A stretch of 64,000 nucleotides of DNA, taken from NCBI GenBank assembly GCA_947502635.1, contig CANNAN010000004.1, positions 62,001 through 126,000 on the forward strand, written 5' to 3'. Each line of letters opens with the position of its first letter. Position 1 is the first letter of the stretch. Under the pieces are notes generated by a model. The model was not told the DNA's origin. It saw nothing but the letters and a program-made list of their open reading frames with translations, and did not search any database. A program made the translations under genes and the position numbers. Origin of the DNA: an uncultured Flavobacteriaceae bacterium. Its GTDB lineage: Bacteria > Bacteroidota > Bacteroidia > Flavobacteriales > Flavobacteriaceae. Shown in pieces: positions 1-9,946 of this stretch.

Positions 1-192
1 TATTTGAACATCTGCATTGCTACGTTGTAGTTGATTGATTTTATAGTATTGTGTGCGATCTATATATCTATTTGGAAATAAGTTGATTAAATCCTGATAG
101 GTGTGAATGCCTAACTCCTTGCGCAATAAATCAGCACGATTTGGACCGACGCCTTTTAAATAATCTATAGGGGTTTGAAGTTTTACAGACAT
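1..192 (-). CDS. recG: ATP-dependent DNA helicase RecG, N-terminal fragment
   Basis: Only the first 64 codons are inside the window; the gene runs off the left edge. Translation from the ATG at 192-190 begins MSVKLQTPIDYLKGVGPNRA and continues with LRKELGIHTYQDLINLFPNR, which is the recognisable wedge-domain start of Bacteroidota RecG (helix-hairpin-helix-like KGVGPNRA). RecG remodels stalled replication forks and branched DNA in the cytoplasm. It is divergent from the aminopeptidase gene, with about 70 bp between the two starts. Identification rests on this N-terminal block only; the helicase motifs are outside the window. Confidence 0.85.
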   Translation of the reverse strand, partial: MSVKLQTPIDYLKGVGPNRADLLRKELGIHTYQDLINLFPNRYIDRTQYYKINQLQRSNADVQI

Positions 193-264
193 AAAAGCGA
201 ATTTAAGTTATTTCATTTAAGATTAAAAGTACTATTTTGGTCTAATCCTTGTTATTGTTTATAT

Positions 265-2229
265 ATGAAAAACCTAGCACTTCTTTTCTTTTTGTTTGTT
301 ACTTGTTTTATAAGCTCTCAGCAGGCTGATTATGTCGATTTTAAAAGGGCTAAGGTGGAACTTGTTTTTAAAGATTTGTCAAAAAAAGAAATTAAAGGAT
401 TAGTTACTTATGAATTTGAAATTTTAAAAGATTCAGACTCTATTTTTGTTGATGCAAGAAATTTTAATAAAATTAAGTATAAGTTAGATGGACAACTAGA
501 GGGTAGTTTGTATAATGGAAGACAACTTATAGTAAAACACGCTTTTAAAGCCAATAGCAAACATAAATTGGATATTATTTGGGAAACTACCCCGAAAAAA
601 GCACTGTATTTTATAGACTGGAATAATGAAGGAGATAATAAACAGGTTTGGACTCAGGGACAAGGTAAATACACGAGTAATTGGTTGCCTTCTATTGATG
701 ATATGAATGATAAAATAGAGTTTGATCTAAATGTCGTTTTTCAAGAAGATTATGAAGTCATCAGCAATGGAAAGTTAGTTGATAAAAAATTATATCCTAA
801 TGTCACAGAATGGCATTACGATATGCAAAACCCTATGCCGAGTTACTTGGTGGCGTTAGCTATTGGTAAATATGCAAAAAAGACTGAGATTTCTAAAAGC
901 GGTATTCCGTTGGAGATGTATTATTATCCAAAAGATTCTTTGAAAGTTGAACCTACATATCGTTACACCAAACACATGTTCGATTTTTTAGAAGAAGAAA
1001 TCGGTGTGCCATACCCGTGGCAGAATTACAAGCAAGTACCAGTAAAGGATTTTTTATATGCGGGGATGGAAAATACAAGTGCAACCATTTTTTCTGATGC
1101 TTTTGTGGTTGATTCTATTGCTTTTGTAGATAAAAACTATGTAAATGTTAATGCGCATGAAATGGCGCATCAATGGTTTGGTGATTTGGTTACAGAAAGT
1201 TCTGGGACACATCATTGGTTGCAGGAAGGTTTTGCTACTTATTATGCCTTGTTAGCCGAACGTGACATATTTGGAGATGATTATTACTACTGGAGGCTTT
1301 ACGAATATGCTCAAGAATTATTAGAACAACACAAAGCAAGGCGAAGTACATCGCTTTTGGATCCTAAATCGAGCAGCACGACATTTTATAAAAAGGGAGC
1401 CTGGGTATTGCATATGTTGCGCGAAAAACTAGGTGATATCGCTTTTAAAACAGCTATTAAAAACTATCTGAACAAAAACCAATTCAAAAACGTAGAGACT
1501 AACGACTTTATAATTGAAGTAGAGCAGGCGAGTGGTCAGGATTTAGATGTATTTGTAGGGGCTTGGTTAAAAGCTAAGAAATTTAATTATGATGATGCTT
1601 TGGAGAGTCTTAAGAAATCTGTTTTTATACAGGAATATTTAATGGTTGATTGTGAGGCTTATACATCGAAATGTAAAAACTATATGACCTCTGGAATTTC
1701 GGATGAAGCTAAAATAAAGATCATCTCACAAATGCCAGACAAGTTACAAAAAGAGGACTTTAAGAATCCTGTGAAAGTGCGTCAGGCGATTGCTAAAGTG
1801 CTCTCTAAGATTCCAGAAGCTTTTAAAGAAGATTACGAAACGCTTCTTGATGATAAATCGTATAGAACCATAGAAGCTGCTTTGTTTGGGTTGTGGAATA
1901 GTTTTCCTAAAGAACAAAATAAATATTTAGAAAAAACTAGAGGTGTTCAAGGGTTTAATGATAAAAATATTAGAACACTTTGGTTAACACTAGCTTTGGC
2001 TTCTGATGATTTTGAACCAGAAAATGACGCGTTGTTTTTTAAAGAATTATTAGATTATACAAGCTCAAAATACGGTTTTGAAATCCGCATGAATGCATTT
2101 AGTTACTTAATGTGGATAAGTTCTTGTGGTGAAAAGTGTCAAGAAAATTTACAACAAGCGACAAAGCACCATAATTGGCAGTTTTCAAAGTTTGCAAAAA
2201 ACGCGTTAAAAAATTTAAATAAAAATTAG
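265..2229 (+). CDS. M1 family metallopeptidase (aminopeptidase N-like)
   Basis: Exported zinc aminopeptidase of 654 residues. The reading frame is open from 175, but that extension would overlap recG; the ATG at 265 gives a clean signal peptide (MKNLALLFFLFVTCFISSQQ), so I take that start. The M1 hallmarks are present: an exopeptidase motif YAGMEN and the zinc site HEMAH with the third ligand 18 residues later (H298, E299, H302, E321), followed by the catalytic-domain sequence GFATYY. The C-terminal third is helical and ends without a T9SS sorting domain, so a periplasmic location is likely. It removes N-terminal residues from peptides. The lipase gene follows 5 bp after the stop, suggesting co-transcription. 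Confidence 0.93.
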   Translation: MKNLALLFFLFVTCFISSQQADYVDFKRAKVELVFKDLSKKEIKGLVTYEFEILKDSDSIFVDARNFNKIKYKLDGQLEGSLYNGRQLIVKHAFKANSKHKLDIIWETTPKKALYFIDWNNEGDNKQVWTQGQGKYTSNWLPSIDDMNDKIEFDLNVVFQEDYEVISNGKLVDKKLYPNVTEWHYDMQNPMPSYLVALAIGKYAKKTEISKSGIPLEMYYYPKDSLKVEPTYRYTKHMFDFLEEEIGVPYPWQNYKQVPVKDFLYAGMENTSATIFSDAFVVDSIAFVDKNYVNVNAHEMAHQWFGDLVTESSGTHHWLQEGFATYYALLAERDIFGDDYYYWRLYEYAQELLEQHKARRSTSLLDPKSSSTTFYKKGAWVLHMLREKLGDIAFKTAIKNYLNKNQFKNVETNDFIIEVEQASGQDLDVFVGAWLKAKKFNYDDALESLKKSVFIQEYLMVDCEAYTSKCKNYMTSGISDEAKIKIISQMPDKLQKEDFKNPVKVRQAIAKVLSKIPEAFKEDYETLLDDKSYRTIEAALFGLWNSFPKEQNKYLEKTRGVQGFNDKNIRTLWLTLALASDDFEPENDALFFKELLDYTSSKYGFEIRMNAFSYLMWISSCGEKCQENLQQATKHHNWQFSKFAKNALKNLNKN

Positions 2230-2234
2230 TTTTT

Positions 2235-3146
2235 ATGAAAGCATTAGTAATTTCAGGAGGAGGTAGTAAAGGCGCCTATGCTGGTGGTGTAGCTCAATAT
2301 TTAATACAAGAAGAAGGTCGGAATTATGATATGTTTCTAGGTACATCTACAGGAAGTTTGTTGATATCACATCTGGCTGCTGGTAAAATTGAAAAAATTA
2401 AAGAGGTCTTTACGAATGTTAATCAAAGTCATATTTTTAGTGTAAACCCTTTTGTGATACGTAAAAAAGGGAATCGAGAATTCGTTTCGATCGATTTTAT
2501 AAATACGCTGTGGCAATTCATTAAAATGAAACGAACTTTTGGAGAGAGTAAAGCGTTAAAAAATCATATAAAAAAACATTTAACAGAAGCAGAATATAAT
2601 TTTATAAGAGAAACTAAGGATGATGTTGTTGTTACGGTGTCTAATTTGTCTAAAAATAGAGTAGAATATAAGTCTATAAAAGATTTTAGTTATGACGAAT
2701 TTTGTGATTGGACATGGATTTCCTGTAACTACATTCCGTTTATGTCTTTAGTTAAAAGAAATAATTTTGAATATGCCGATGGCGGTCTAGGTTGTGTGGT
2801 ACCTATTAGGGAGGCTATATTGCGAGGAGCCACCGAAGTTGATGCTGTTGTTTTAGAGTCTGAAAACATGGAGTACAATAAAATACTTGGTAAAAATCCA
2901 TTCTCATTGATGATTAATTTGTTCAGTCATCTATTAGATCAGGTAGAGCGAAGCGATATTACTATTGGTAAATTAGCAGCAAAGAATAAAGGTGTAAAGC
3001 TTAATTTGTATTATACACCTGCAAAACTTACTGAGAACTCATTGATTTTTAATAAGAAATTAATGACTTCGTGGTGGCAGCAAGGCTATGATTATGCTGA
3101 AGAAAAATGTCAGCAAGCGCGCTCGAATGAATTGCGTATTGATTAA
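2235..3146 (+). CDS. patatin-like phospholipase family protein
   Basis: Predicted cytoplasmic lipid acyl hydrolase of 303 residues. The N-terminus holds the oxyanion-hole loop GGGSKGAYAGG (from residue 8), the nucleophile elbow GTSTG with Ser38, and the catalytic aspartate in the ADGG motif (Asp182), so the Ser-Asp dyad is complete. No signal peptide is visible. The ATG lies 5 bp after the M1 peptidase stop, so it is probably the second gene of that transcript. Length is usual for short bacterial patatins. The substrate (phospholipid or other acyl ester) cannot be read from the sequence. Confidence 0.9.
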   Translation: MKALVISGGGSKGAYAGGVAQYLIQEEGRNYDMFLGTSTGSLLISHLAAGKIEKIKEVFTNVNQSHIFSVNPFVIRKKGNREFVSIDFINTLWQFIKMKRTFGESKALKNHIKKHLTEAEYNFIRETKDDVVVTVSNLSKNRVEYKSIKDFSYDEFCDWTWISCNYIPFMSLVKRNNFEYADGGLGCVVPIREAILRGATEVDAVVLESENMEYNKILGKNPFSLMINLFSHLLDQVERSDITIGKLAAKNKGVKLNLYYTPAKLTENSLIFNKKLMTSWWQQGYDYAEEKCQQARSNELRID

Positions 3147-3171
3147 CAGAAAAACGTTGGTTAAGTATGTT

Positions 3172-3213
3172 TATTGAAATGGCTTGGTATAAATGTACCA
3201 AGCCATTTCAATA
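3172..3213. terminator. long hairpin between convergent genes
   Basis: A perfect 18-bp inverted repeat (3172-3189 with 3196-3213) closes a 6-nt loop. It lies 25 bp after the lipase stop and 27 bp before the stop of the convergent DUF7935-like gene, so it can serve as a terminator in both directions. No strong T-run follows on either strand. Confidence 0.75.
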
Positions 3214-3240
3214 TGAGGTTAAAACTCTAAAAATATTTTT

Positions 3241-3762
3241 TTACCACAAATCCGATACTTCTTCTTTTATAAAAGAAAGCGCAGCATCGCTAGGTGAACG
3301 GCGTTCCATCATTTCGGTTAAAACCACTTCCCTTAGTTTGTTTGCTGTGTCTGTTTTTTCAAGCAAATTAGCTTTTCTAATAAGTTGAATGGTCGCGTTT
3401 TTTGCAGTAGTAATGATGTTCCAGCACTGGTCGCTAATGTATATTTGTTGCGATAAATTATGCTCAAATTCTTGTTCAATAGTATGTATAAGTAGCGATT
3501 CGTAATCCTCTTTATTTGAGGATGATGGCGCTGTTCTAATTAATAGCTTAGATGGTGTTATACGTTCTAAAAACAAAGCCATTCTTTCGTAAGCTTGTAA
3601 ACGCAAAGGCATGGCAGTTACTTGTAAATCTTTTTTTAATAAAAACCGTCTGCGACCATCTTCATTTCTAGTATGCTCTCTAAAAAAATAATAGGCAATA
3701 ACACCTGTTATTAATGATGGGATTGTAAATAAAAATAAATCTAAAATTCTTTGTGCATCCAT
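3241..3762 (-). CDS. conserved membrane-anchored protein (DUF7935-like)
   Basis: 173 residues. One N-terminal membrane segment (about residues 9-27, FLFTIPSLITGVIAYYFF) is followed by a charged, mostly helical domain with the conserved-looking stretch LPLRLQAYERMALFLERI-type sequence (here MPLRLQAYERMALFLERI). I recall this arrangement as a Bacteroidota-specific family now named DUF7935; that name is from memory. Function is unknown. The start lies 6 bp downstream, in the minus-strand sense, of nothing obvious; the next minus-strand gene upstream (glutamate-synthase-like) ends 6 bp away, so the two probably share a transcript. Confidence 0.8.
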   Translation of the reverse strand: MDAQRILDLFLFTIPSLITGVIAYYFFREHTRNEDGRRRFLLKKDLQVTAMPLRLQAYERMALFLERITPSKLLIRTAPSSSNKEDYESLLIHTIEQEFEHNLSQQIYISDQCWNIITTAKNATIQLIRKANLLEKTDTANKLREVVLTEMMERRSPSDAALSFIKEEVSDLW

Positions 3763-3768
3763 AAAATG

Positions 3769-5343
3769 TTAATCAATTTGGGTTTTATTATAATTTCCTC
3801 CCAAATATAAACAATCTTTTAAATCTTGCATGCTAGAAAATGGTACAGGTGTTTTTTTATACATATATGTTCTGTCTAATTCTTTTGAAAGGTTCTGATC
3901 ATCAACATTTATCTCAATATCATTCATTTTAAATTGACAAGGATGCTCATATCCTGCTGCATGTGTAATTTCTACTAATTCTTTTTTAAAAGTTTTAAAG
4001 TATTGCGCTAATCGTTCCGATTTTAAAGTTGGATCAATCCCGTTTTGCAACCATTTACTTTGTGTAGCTATGCCACTTGGACATTTATTGGTATGGCAGA
4101 CTTGAGCTTGGATACAGCCAATACTCATCATAGCTTCACGTGCCACATTGATACAATCTACTCCCATAGCAAATGCCATTGCGGCTTTGGCAGGGAATCC
4201 TAATTTTCCACTACCAATAAATACAATGCGTTCTGATAAATCTTTGTGTTTAAAAAGTTTATATAGATTACCAAATCCGTATACCCAAGGAAGAGATACA
4301 TGATCTGCAAAACTTGGTGGCGCAGCACCAGTACCTCCTTCACCACCATCTACAGCAATAAAATCTGGTCCTTTTCCTGTTTGCAGCATAATATCTGCAA
4401 GTTCTTCCCATTGTTCGAGTTTGCCAATAGCAGCTTTAATACCAACAGGTAGGCCTGTAGCTTCGGCAATATCTTCTATGAAATCTACCATTTCGGGTAC
4501 ATTAGAGAATGCTTTATGATTGGGAGGCGATAAAACATCTTTGCCTACTTCAACACCACGAATTTTAGCAATTTCTTTAGTGATTTTTGCACCAGGCAAG
4601 ACACCTCCTTTTCCTGGTTTTGCTCCTTGAGATAGTTTTATTTCAATCGCTCTGATAAATGGATTGTCCTTAACTAATTGTTTCATTTTATCCATAGAGA
4701 AACCGCCATCTTCAGCACGAACACCAAAATAACCTGTTCCAAAATGAAATACCACATCACCACCATTGCTGTGATAAGGTGATAAACCACCTTCTCCAGT
4801 ATTATGATATGCGCCAGCTATTTTTACGCCTTTGTTTAATGATTCTACAGCTTTGGCAGAAAGAGAGCCGAAACTCATAGCAGACACATTAATAACTGAT
4901 GCTGGGCGAAATGGTTTTTTTCGCTTATTAAACGCACCTATAACTTTAGCACAAGGTAAGAAGGTTTTGTCAATACTATTTGGATGGTCTTTATCAATTT
5001 TAAAAGGCATCATGGCATTATTTATAAACACATGCTGATGCTCATAAATATCTCTGTCGGTACCAAAACCTTCATAATTGTTTTCTTTTTTTGCTGAGGC
5101 GTAAATCCAACCGCGTTCTATGCGATTAAAAGGTAATTCTTCTCGATTATTAGCTACAAAATATTGACGCATTTCGGGACCAATACTTTCTAACCAATAC
5201 CTTAGATGACCAACCACAGGGAAGTTATGACTAATGGTGTGACTTTTTTGAATAAAGATATCGCGTATAGCTACCAAGGCTAAAGCAGTTAAAATCCAAC
5301 CCCACCAAGGAATGTTTGATAAAAAATCTAATATGTTGTCCAT
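3769..5343 (-). CDS. FMN-binding glutamate synthase family protein
   Basis: 524 residues, with an N-terminal membrane segment (about residues 10-27) followed by the FMN/Fe-S catalytic domain of the glutamate synthase large subunit without its amidotransferase and GltB C-terminal domains. Visible motifs include MSFGSLS, the loop NTGEGGLSPYH, GAKPGKGGVLPG, the FMN-binding GGEGGTGAAP, and the cysteine cluster CHTNKCPSGIATQ for the [3Fe-4S] centre. Such stand-alone proteins are common in Bacteroidota; whether they make glutamate is unproven, since no glutaminase domain is present. It overlaps nothing but ends 6 bp before the DUF7935-like gene and starts 1 bp after the M20 gene stop, so the three form an operon. 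Confidence 0.92.
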   Translation of the reverse strand: MDNILDFLSNIPWWGWILTALALVAIRDIFIQKSHTISHNFPVVGHLRYWLESIGPEMRQYFVANNREELPFNRIERGWIYASAKKENNYEGFGTDRDIYEHQHVFINNAMMPFKIDKDHPNSIDKTFLPCAKVIGAFNKRKKPFRPASVINVSAMSFGSLSAKAVESLNKGVKIAGAYHNTGEGGLSPYHSNGGDVVFHFGTGYFGVRAEDGGFSMDKMKQLVKDNPFIRAIEIKLSQGAKPGKGGVLPGAKITKEIAKIRGVEVGKDVLSPPNHKAFSNVPEMVDFIEDIAEATGLPVGIKAAIGKLEQWEELADIMLQTGKGPDFIAVDGGEGGTGAAPPSFADHVSLPWVYGFGNLYKLFKHKDLSERIVFIGSGKLGFPAKAAMAFAMGVDCINVAREAMMSIGCIQAQVCHTNKCPSGIATQSKWLQNGIDPTLKSERLAQYFKTFKKELVEITHAAGYEHPCQFKMNDIEINVDDQNLSKELDRTYMYKKTPVPFSSMQDLKDCLYLGGNYNKTQID

Positions 5344-5344
5344 G

Positions 5345-6616
5345 CTAATTATTTAAAAAATCGAAAGCTATTTGAGTTAATGTTTTAACACCTAAAAGCA
5401 TGCCGCTTTCATCGATCATAAAGTCTGGTGTATGATGCGGGAACGCCTTTTTGTTTCCTGGTGCCATGCCTCCTAAAAAGAAATAAAACCCTGGAATAAT
5501 TTCTTGGAAATATGAAAAATCCTCTCCTCCAGTCGTTGCTTTTCTCAGGCGTACATTTTTCACACCAGCAACTTTTTGCAATGTAGGGAGCATTTGGTCT
5601 ACCAGATCAGAATCATTATAAGTAATGGCTGTATTGTTTTGAAAACTAATAGTAGCTTCGCCTCCATAGGCTCTAGCCAAGGTTGTAACCATTTCAGTCA
5701 TTCGTTTTTCAATATGTGCTTTCATTTTGGGGTCTAGAGTTCTTACAGTACCAATTAATTCAGCACTTTCAGGTATGATATTAAAACGTGTACCAGCTGT
5801 GATTTTTCCAACAGTAATAACTGCAGCTTCATCTACTAATTTTGATTCTCTGCTAATTATAGTTTGCAAACCATCAATAATTTTGGCAGAAATTAAAATA
5901 GGGTCTACGCCTTGCCAGGGTCTTCCACCATGTGTTTGTTTCCCTTTAACATTAATAACAAAACGTTCTACCGAAGCCATAATGCCTCCTTTTTTATAGT
6001 GGATCGTTCCAACTTCGTAGTTTGAACGAATATGTAATCCAAATATAGCATCTACTTTTGGATTTTCTAAAACGCCTTCTTTAATCATTAGTTTTGCACC
6101 ACCTGCTTCACCAGGAGGGGGGCCTTCTTCTGCTGGTTGAAAGATAAATTTTACAGTCCCTTTAATCTTGTCTTTGTTTTTTGTTAAGATTTCTGCGACT
6201 CCCATTAAAATAGCCGTATGTGTATCGTGTCCGCAAGCATGCATAACACCTGTTTCTGTATTCAAAAAAGTGGTTTTTACTTCAGATTTAAAAGGAAGAT
6301 CATTTCTCTCGGTTACTGGTAATCCATCAATATCTGCTCTTAAAGCAACAACTTTACCAGGGGAATCACCTTTAAGAATGGCTACAACACCAGTATGAGC
6401 CACATCAGTTTGTACTTCTAAACCCAATGATTTTAAATGTTTAGCGATAGTTTCTGCTGTTTTAAATTCTCTGTTAGAAAGTTCAGGGTTTTCATGAAAA
6501 TAACGACGCCATTCAATGACTTTTGCTTCAATATCAATGAACTGTTGCTCTAAGCTATTTTGTCCATGGGAAACATATATTCCAAAGAAAACAAATGCTA
6601 AAAAAAAGAATCTCAT
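5345..6616 (-). CDS. secreted M20 family metallopeptidase / amidohydrolase
   Basis: 423 residues with a signal peptide (MRFFFLAFVFFGIYVSHG) and the M20D fold of N-acyl-amino-acid amidohydrolases (hippurate hydrolase, IAA-amino acid hydrolase type). Metal-site motifs are present: MHACGHDTHTAILMG, the EEGPPPGEAGGA region with the catalytic glutamate pair, and GGEDFSYF near the C-terminus. The enzyme would cleave amide bonds of N-acyl amino acids in the periplasm. First gene of a minus-strand operon with the glutamate-synthase-like and DUF7935-like genes; it is divergent from the helicase gene. Confidence 0.93.
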   Translation of the reverse strand: MRFFFLAFVFFGIYVSHGQNSLEQQFIDIEAKVIEWRRYFHENPELSNREFKTAETIAKHLKSLGLEVQTDVAHTGVVAILKGDSPGKVVALRADIDGLPVTERNDLPFKSEVKTTFLNTETGVMHACGHDTHTAILMGVAEILTKNKDKIKGTVKFIFQPAEEGPPPGEAGGAKLMIKEGVLENPKVDAIFGLHIRSNYEVGTIHYKKGGIMASVERFVINVKGKQTHGGRPWQGVDPILISAKIIDGLQTIISRESKLVDEAAVITVGKITAGTRFNIIPESAELIGTVRTLDPKMKAHIEKRMTEMVTTLARAYGGEATISFQNNTAITYNDSDLVDQMLPTLQKVAGVKNVRLRKATTGGEDFSYFQEIIPGFYFFLGGMAPGNKKAFPHHTPDFMIDESGMLLGVKTLTQIAFDFLNN

Positions 6617-6750
6617 AATGTTTATTTAGATTTTGAAGCTTAAAGATATTCAAAAAGAAGATGCCAGTGATAATTGTTTATAATTATTAATAATTCCCTT
6701 TAATTAAAAGCGTAACAATGGTTATTTTCACATCGTAAAATATATATAGT

Positions 6751-9084
6751 TTGGAGAAGTATTTAAGTCAGTTAAATGAGGCACAATTAGAACCCACAAT
6801 TCAAATTGATGGACCTATGATTGTTATTGCGGGCGCAGGTTCAGGAAAAACAAGGGTGCTTACGTATCGTATTGCCTATATGATGAGTAAAGGAGTAGAC
6901 TCTTTTAATATTTTGTCATTAACCTTTACTAATAAGGCAGCTCGCGAAATGAAAGAGCGTATTGCTTCTATTGTAGGGACTAGTGAGGCTAAGAATTTAT
7001 GGATGGGGACTTTTCACTCTGTATTTGCTAAAATTTTAAGAATAGAAGCCGATAGACTAGGGTATCCCAGCAATTTCACAATATACGATACTCAAGATTC
7101 TGATAGGTTGATAGCATCTATTATTAAAGAACTGAATCTTGATAAAGACATATATAAGTATAAGCAAGTACGTTCTAGAATTTCATCGTATAAAAATAGT
7201 TTGATTACGGTACGTGCTTATTTTCAAAATCCCGAGCTAAAGGAAGCAGATGCAATGGCGAGGCGCCCTAGAATGGGTGATATTTATAAAGAGTATGTAG
7301 ACCGTTGTTTTAAGGCTGGTGCTATGGACTTTGATGATCTACTACTTAAAACGAATGAATTACTAACCCGATTTCCAGAGGTTTTAGCAAAGTATCAAAA
7401 CCGTTTTAAATATATTATGGTTGATGAGTATCAGGATACCAATCATTCACAATATTTAATTGTGAGAGCATTGTCTGATAAATTTCAAAATATCTGTGTG
7501 GTGGGAGATGATGCGCAGAGTATTTATGCATTCCGTGGTGCTAATATTAGTAATATTTTGAATTTCCAGAATGATTATGATGATGTAAAGGAATTTAGGC
7601 TTGAGCAAAATTATCGTTCTACAAAAAATATTGTCAATGCAGCAAATTCAATCATTGATAAAAATGAAACAAAACTTGATAAGGTTGTTTGGACTGCGAA
7701 TGATGAAGGTGGTAAAATAAAAGTAAATCGTTCGTTAACTGATGGTGATGAAGGGCGTTATGTGGCGAGTACTATTTTTGAAAACAAGATGCAAAATCAG
7801 TTAAATAATAGTGATTTTGCGATTTTATACAGAACCAATGCACAATCACGTTCTATTGAAGATGCTTTACGTAAGCGTGATATTCCTTATAGAATTTATG
7901 GTGGTTTATCATTTTATCAACGTAAAGAAATCAAAGATGTGTTGTCTTATTTACGATTGATTATTAATCCCGCCGACGAAGAAGCCTTAAAGCGTGTTAT
8001 TAATTTTCCACCTCGTGGTATTGGTCAAACAACAGTCGATAAATTAATCGTTTCTGCAAATGGTTATAATCGAACTATTTTTGAGGTAATGAAAAACATC
8101 GATAAGACCGATGTTAAAGTTAACTCAGGGACTAAGACTAAACTTCAGGATTTTGTAACCTTGATTGAAAGTTTTCAAGTATTAAATCAAACTGCAGATG
8201 TGTTTGAATTGGCAGAGCATGTTACAAGAACTAGTGGACTTATAAAGGAATTCAATAAAGACGGGACCCCAGAAGGGGTTACCCGAATGGAAAATATTGA
8301 AGAGCTTTTAAATGGTATGAAGGATTTTGTGGAAGGACAGAAAGAGATTGCAGATACTACAGGCTCTTTGGCAGAGTTTCTGGAAGATGTTGCCTTATCT
8401 ACCGATTTAGATTCAGACAAAGGTGATGCAGATCATGTCGCACTTATGACGATACATTTAGCGAAAGGATTAGAGTTTCCTTATGTGTACATCGTTGGTC
8501 TCGAAGAAGACTTGTTTCCTAGTGCTATGAGTATGAATACACGTAGTGAATTAGAGGAGGAGCGAAGGCTGTTTTATGTTGCATTAACTCGTGCCGAAAA
8601 GCAAGCATATTTAACGTACGCACTATCCAGATATCGTTGGGGGAAATTAGTTGATTCTGAACCAAGCCGCTTTATTGAAGAAATTGACGAGCAATATTTA
8701 GAAGTTTTAACACCTATTGAGGAACGCCGTTTTAATCCGATGTTAGATGCCGATATTTTTGGCGATGTAGAGCCTAATAAGATTCGATATAAGCCAGCTA
8801 AACAAGCTGTGCTTAAAAAGGGGGGAACTGCAAAGAAATCTCCTGAAAAATTTCAAGTAACTACGCCTAAAAACCTTAAAAAGGTAACAGATACAGGTGG
8901 AAATACTAATTTGTTTGATAGTAAACTAGTTGTTGGTAATGTTGTGAAACACATTCGTTTTGGAAGAGGTGAAGTCCAAAAAATAGAAGGCACAGGCGCA
9001 GATGTTAAAGCTGAAATTAATTTTCAACATGGCGGCGTGAAAAAATTGCTGTTAAGGTTTGCAAAATTGGAAGTTGTGGGGTAA
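6751..9084 (+). CDS. uvrD: UvrD/PcrA-type superfamily 1 DNA helicase
   Basis: 777 residues, starting with TTG (MEKYLSQLNEAQ). No ATG gives the conserved N-terminus with the Q-motif, so TTG is the likely start. Walker A is GAGSGKT (residues 28-34); motif Ia TFTNKAAREMKER, motif II VDEYQDTN, motif III GDDAQSIYAFRGA, motif IV NYRST, and motif VI ALTRAEKQAYLTY are all visible. The C-terminal Tudor-like tail (VVKHIRFGRGEVQKIEG) is typical of PcrA/UvrD in Bacteroidota. The enzyme unwinds DNA 3'-5' in nucleotide excision repair, mismatch repair and replication conflict resolution. It appears to be transcribed alone. Confidence 0.95.
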   Translation: MEKYLSQLNEAQLEPTIQIDGPMIVIAGAGSGKTRVLTYRIAYMMSKGVDSFNILSLTFTNKAAREMKERIASIVGTSEAKNLWMGTFHSVFAKILRIEADRLGYPSNFTIYDTQDSDRLIASIIKELNLDKDIYKYKQVRSRISSYKNSLITVRAYFQNPELKEADAMARRPRMGDIYKEYVDRCFKAGAMDFDDLLLKTNELLTRFPEVLAKYQNRFKYIMVDEYQDTNHSQYLIVRALSDKFQNICVVGDDAQSIYAFRGANISNILNFQNDYDDVKEFRLEQNYRSTKNIVNAANSIIDKNETKLDKVVWTANDEGGKIKVNRSLTDGDEGRYVASTIFENKMQNQLNNSDFAILYRTNAQSRSIEDALRKRDIPYRIYGGLSFYQRKEIKDVLSYLRLIINPADEEALKRVINFPPRGIGQTTVDKLIVSANGYNRTIFEVMKNIDKTDVKVNSGTKTKLQDFVTLIESFQVLNQTADVFELAEHVTRTSGLIKEFNKDGTPEGVTRMENIEELLNGMKDFVEGQKEIADTTGSLAEFLEDVALSTDLDSDKGDADHVALMTIHLAKGLEFPYVYIVGLEEDLFPSAMSMNTRSELEEERRLFYVALTRAEKQAYLTYALSRYRWGKLVDSEPSRFIEEIDEQYLEVLTPIEERRFNPMLDADIFGDVEPNKIRYKPAKQAVLKKGGTAKKSPEKFQVTTPKNLKKVTDTGGNTNLFDSKLVVGNVVKHIRFGRGEVQKIEGTGADVKAEINFQHGGVKKLLLRFAKLEVVG

Positions 9085-9146
9085 TTTTATGATAGAATAA
9101 TCATAGCGATTGGTTAGTCAGATTTGCTAGATTTTATCAGAATAAA

Positions 9147-9920
9147 ATGGAGAAATTAATTGAATTAAACCCAGAGAATATATCGGAAGAACATATTTGC
9201 TGTGCTATTTCTGATAAAAAATGTTCTGAAAGCTATCAAGCAAAAAAGGATTGGCTCACCAAGGAATTTAGTAATGGTTATGTGTTTAGAAGAATTAACG
9301 AAAGGGCAAAAGTATTTATCGAATACGGTCCTGCTGAAAATGCTTGGATTCCAATTACAGCTCCAAATTATCTAAACATCAATTGTTTTTGGGTTTCAGG
9401 GAAATATAAGAAAAATGGATATGGAAAGGAATTGTTGAATTCAGCTATAGAAGATGCAGAGAAACAAGGAAAGAATGGTTTAGTGACGGTTGTCGGAACT
9501 AAAAAATTTCACTTTATGAGTGATACAAAATGGTTTCTAAAACAAGGGTTTGAGGAGGTAGAAAGAATTTCGAGTGGATTTAGTCTTTTAGCAAAGAAAA
9601 TAAATGAAAAAGCTGATGTTCCAATCTTTAATGAATCTGTCAAAAATGGAACATGTTTTAAGAAAAAAGGCATCGTTGTTTATTACTCAAATCGTTGTCC
9701 TTTTGCTGAGTTTTATGCAAAAAACGCATTGGTTGAAACTGCTGGAAAAAGAAAATTACCATTAACAATAATTAAATTAGAAACAATGGAACAAGCTCAA
9801 AAGGCGCCAAGCCCTGCAACCATTTTTAGTTTATTTTATAATGGTAAATTCATCACAACAGATCTTAGTGTTTGTATGGATTCGAGATATGATAAAGTAA
9901 TGGAAAAAGCCTTAAAATAA
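9147..9920 (+). CDS. GNAT N-acetyltransferase with C-terminal YoaP-like domain
   Basis: 257 residues. The N-terminal half (about 1-145) is a GNAT acyltransferase with the acetyl-CoA loop in FWVSGKYKKNGYGKELL. The C-terminal part (about 165-257) matches the YoaP-like domain seen in the Bacillus YoaP family (VVYYSNRCPFAEFYAKN ... APSPATIFSLFYNGKFIT), with a CPF motif that resembles a thioredoxin-type loop with one cysteine. Substrate is unknown. It follows the helicase gene by 62 bp on the same strand and is convergent with the PorP gene. Confidence 0.85.
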   Translation: MEKLIELNPENISEEHICCAISDKKCSESYQAKKDWLTKEFSNGYVFRRINERAKVFIEYGPAENAWIPITAPNYLNINCFWVSGKYKKNGYGKELLNSAIEDAEKQGKNGLVTVVGTKKFHFMSDTKWFLKQGFEEVERISSGFSLLAKKINEKADVPIFNESVKNGTCFKKKGIVVYYSNRCPFAEFYAKNALVETAGKRKLPLTIIKLETMEQAQKAPSPATIFSLFYNGKFITTDLSVCMDSRYDKVMEKALK

Positions 9921-9946
9921 GGATGTACCCATAATTTAAATAAGTA

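Noticed and set aside
3167-3388. 73-codon plus-strand frame after the lipase gene
   Set aside because: It contains the terminator hairpin and then runs antisense through the DUF7935-like gene.
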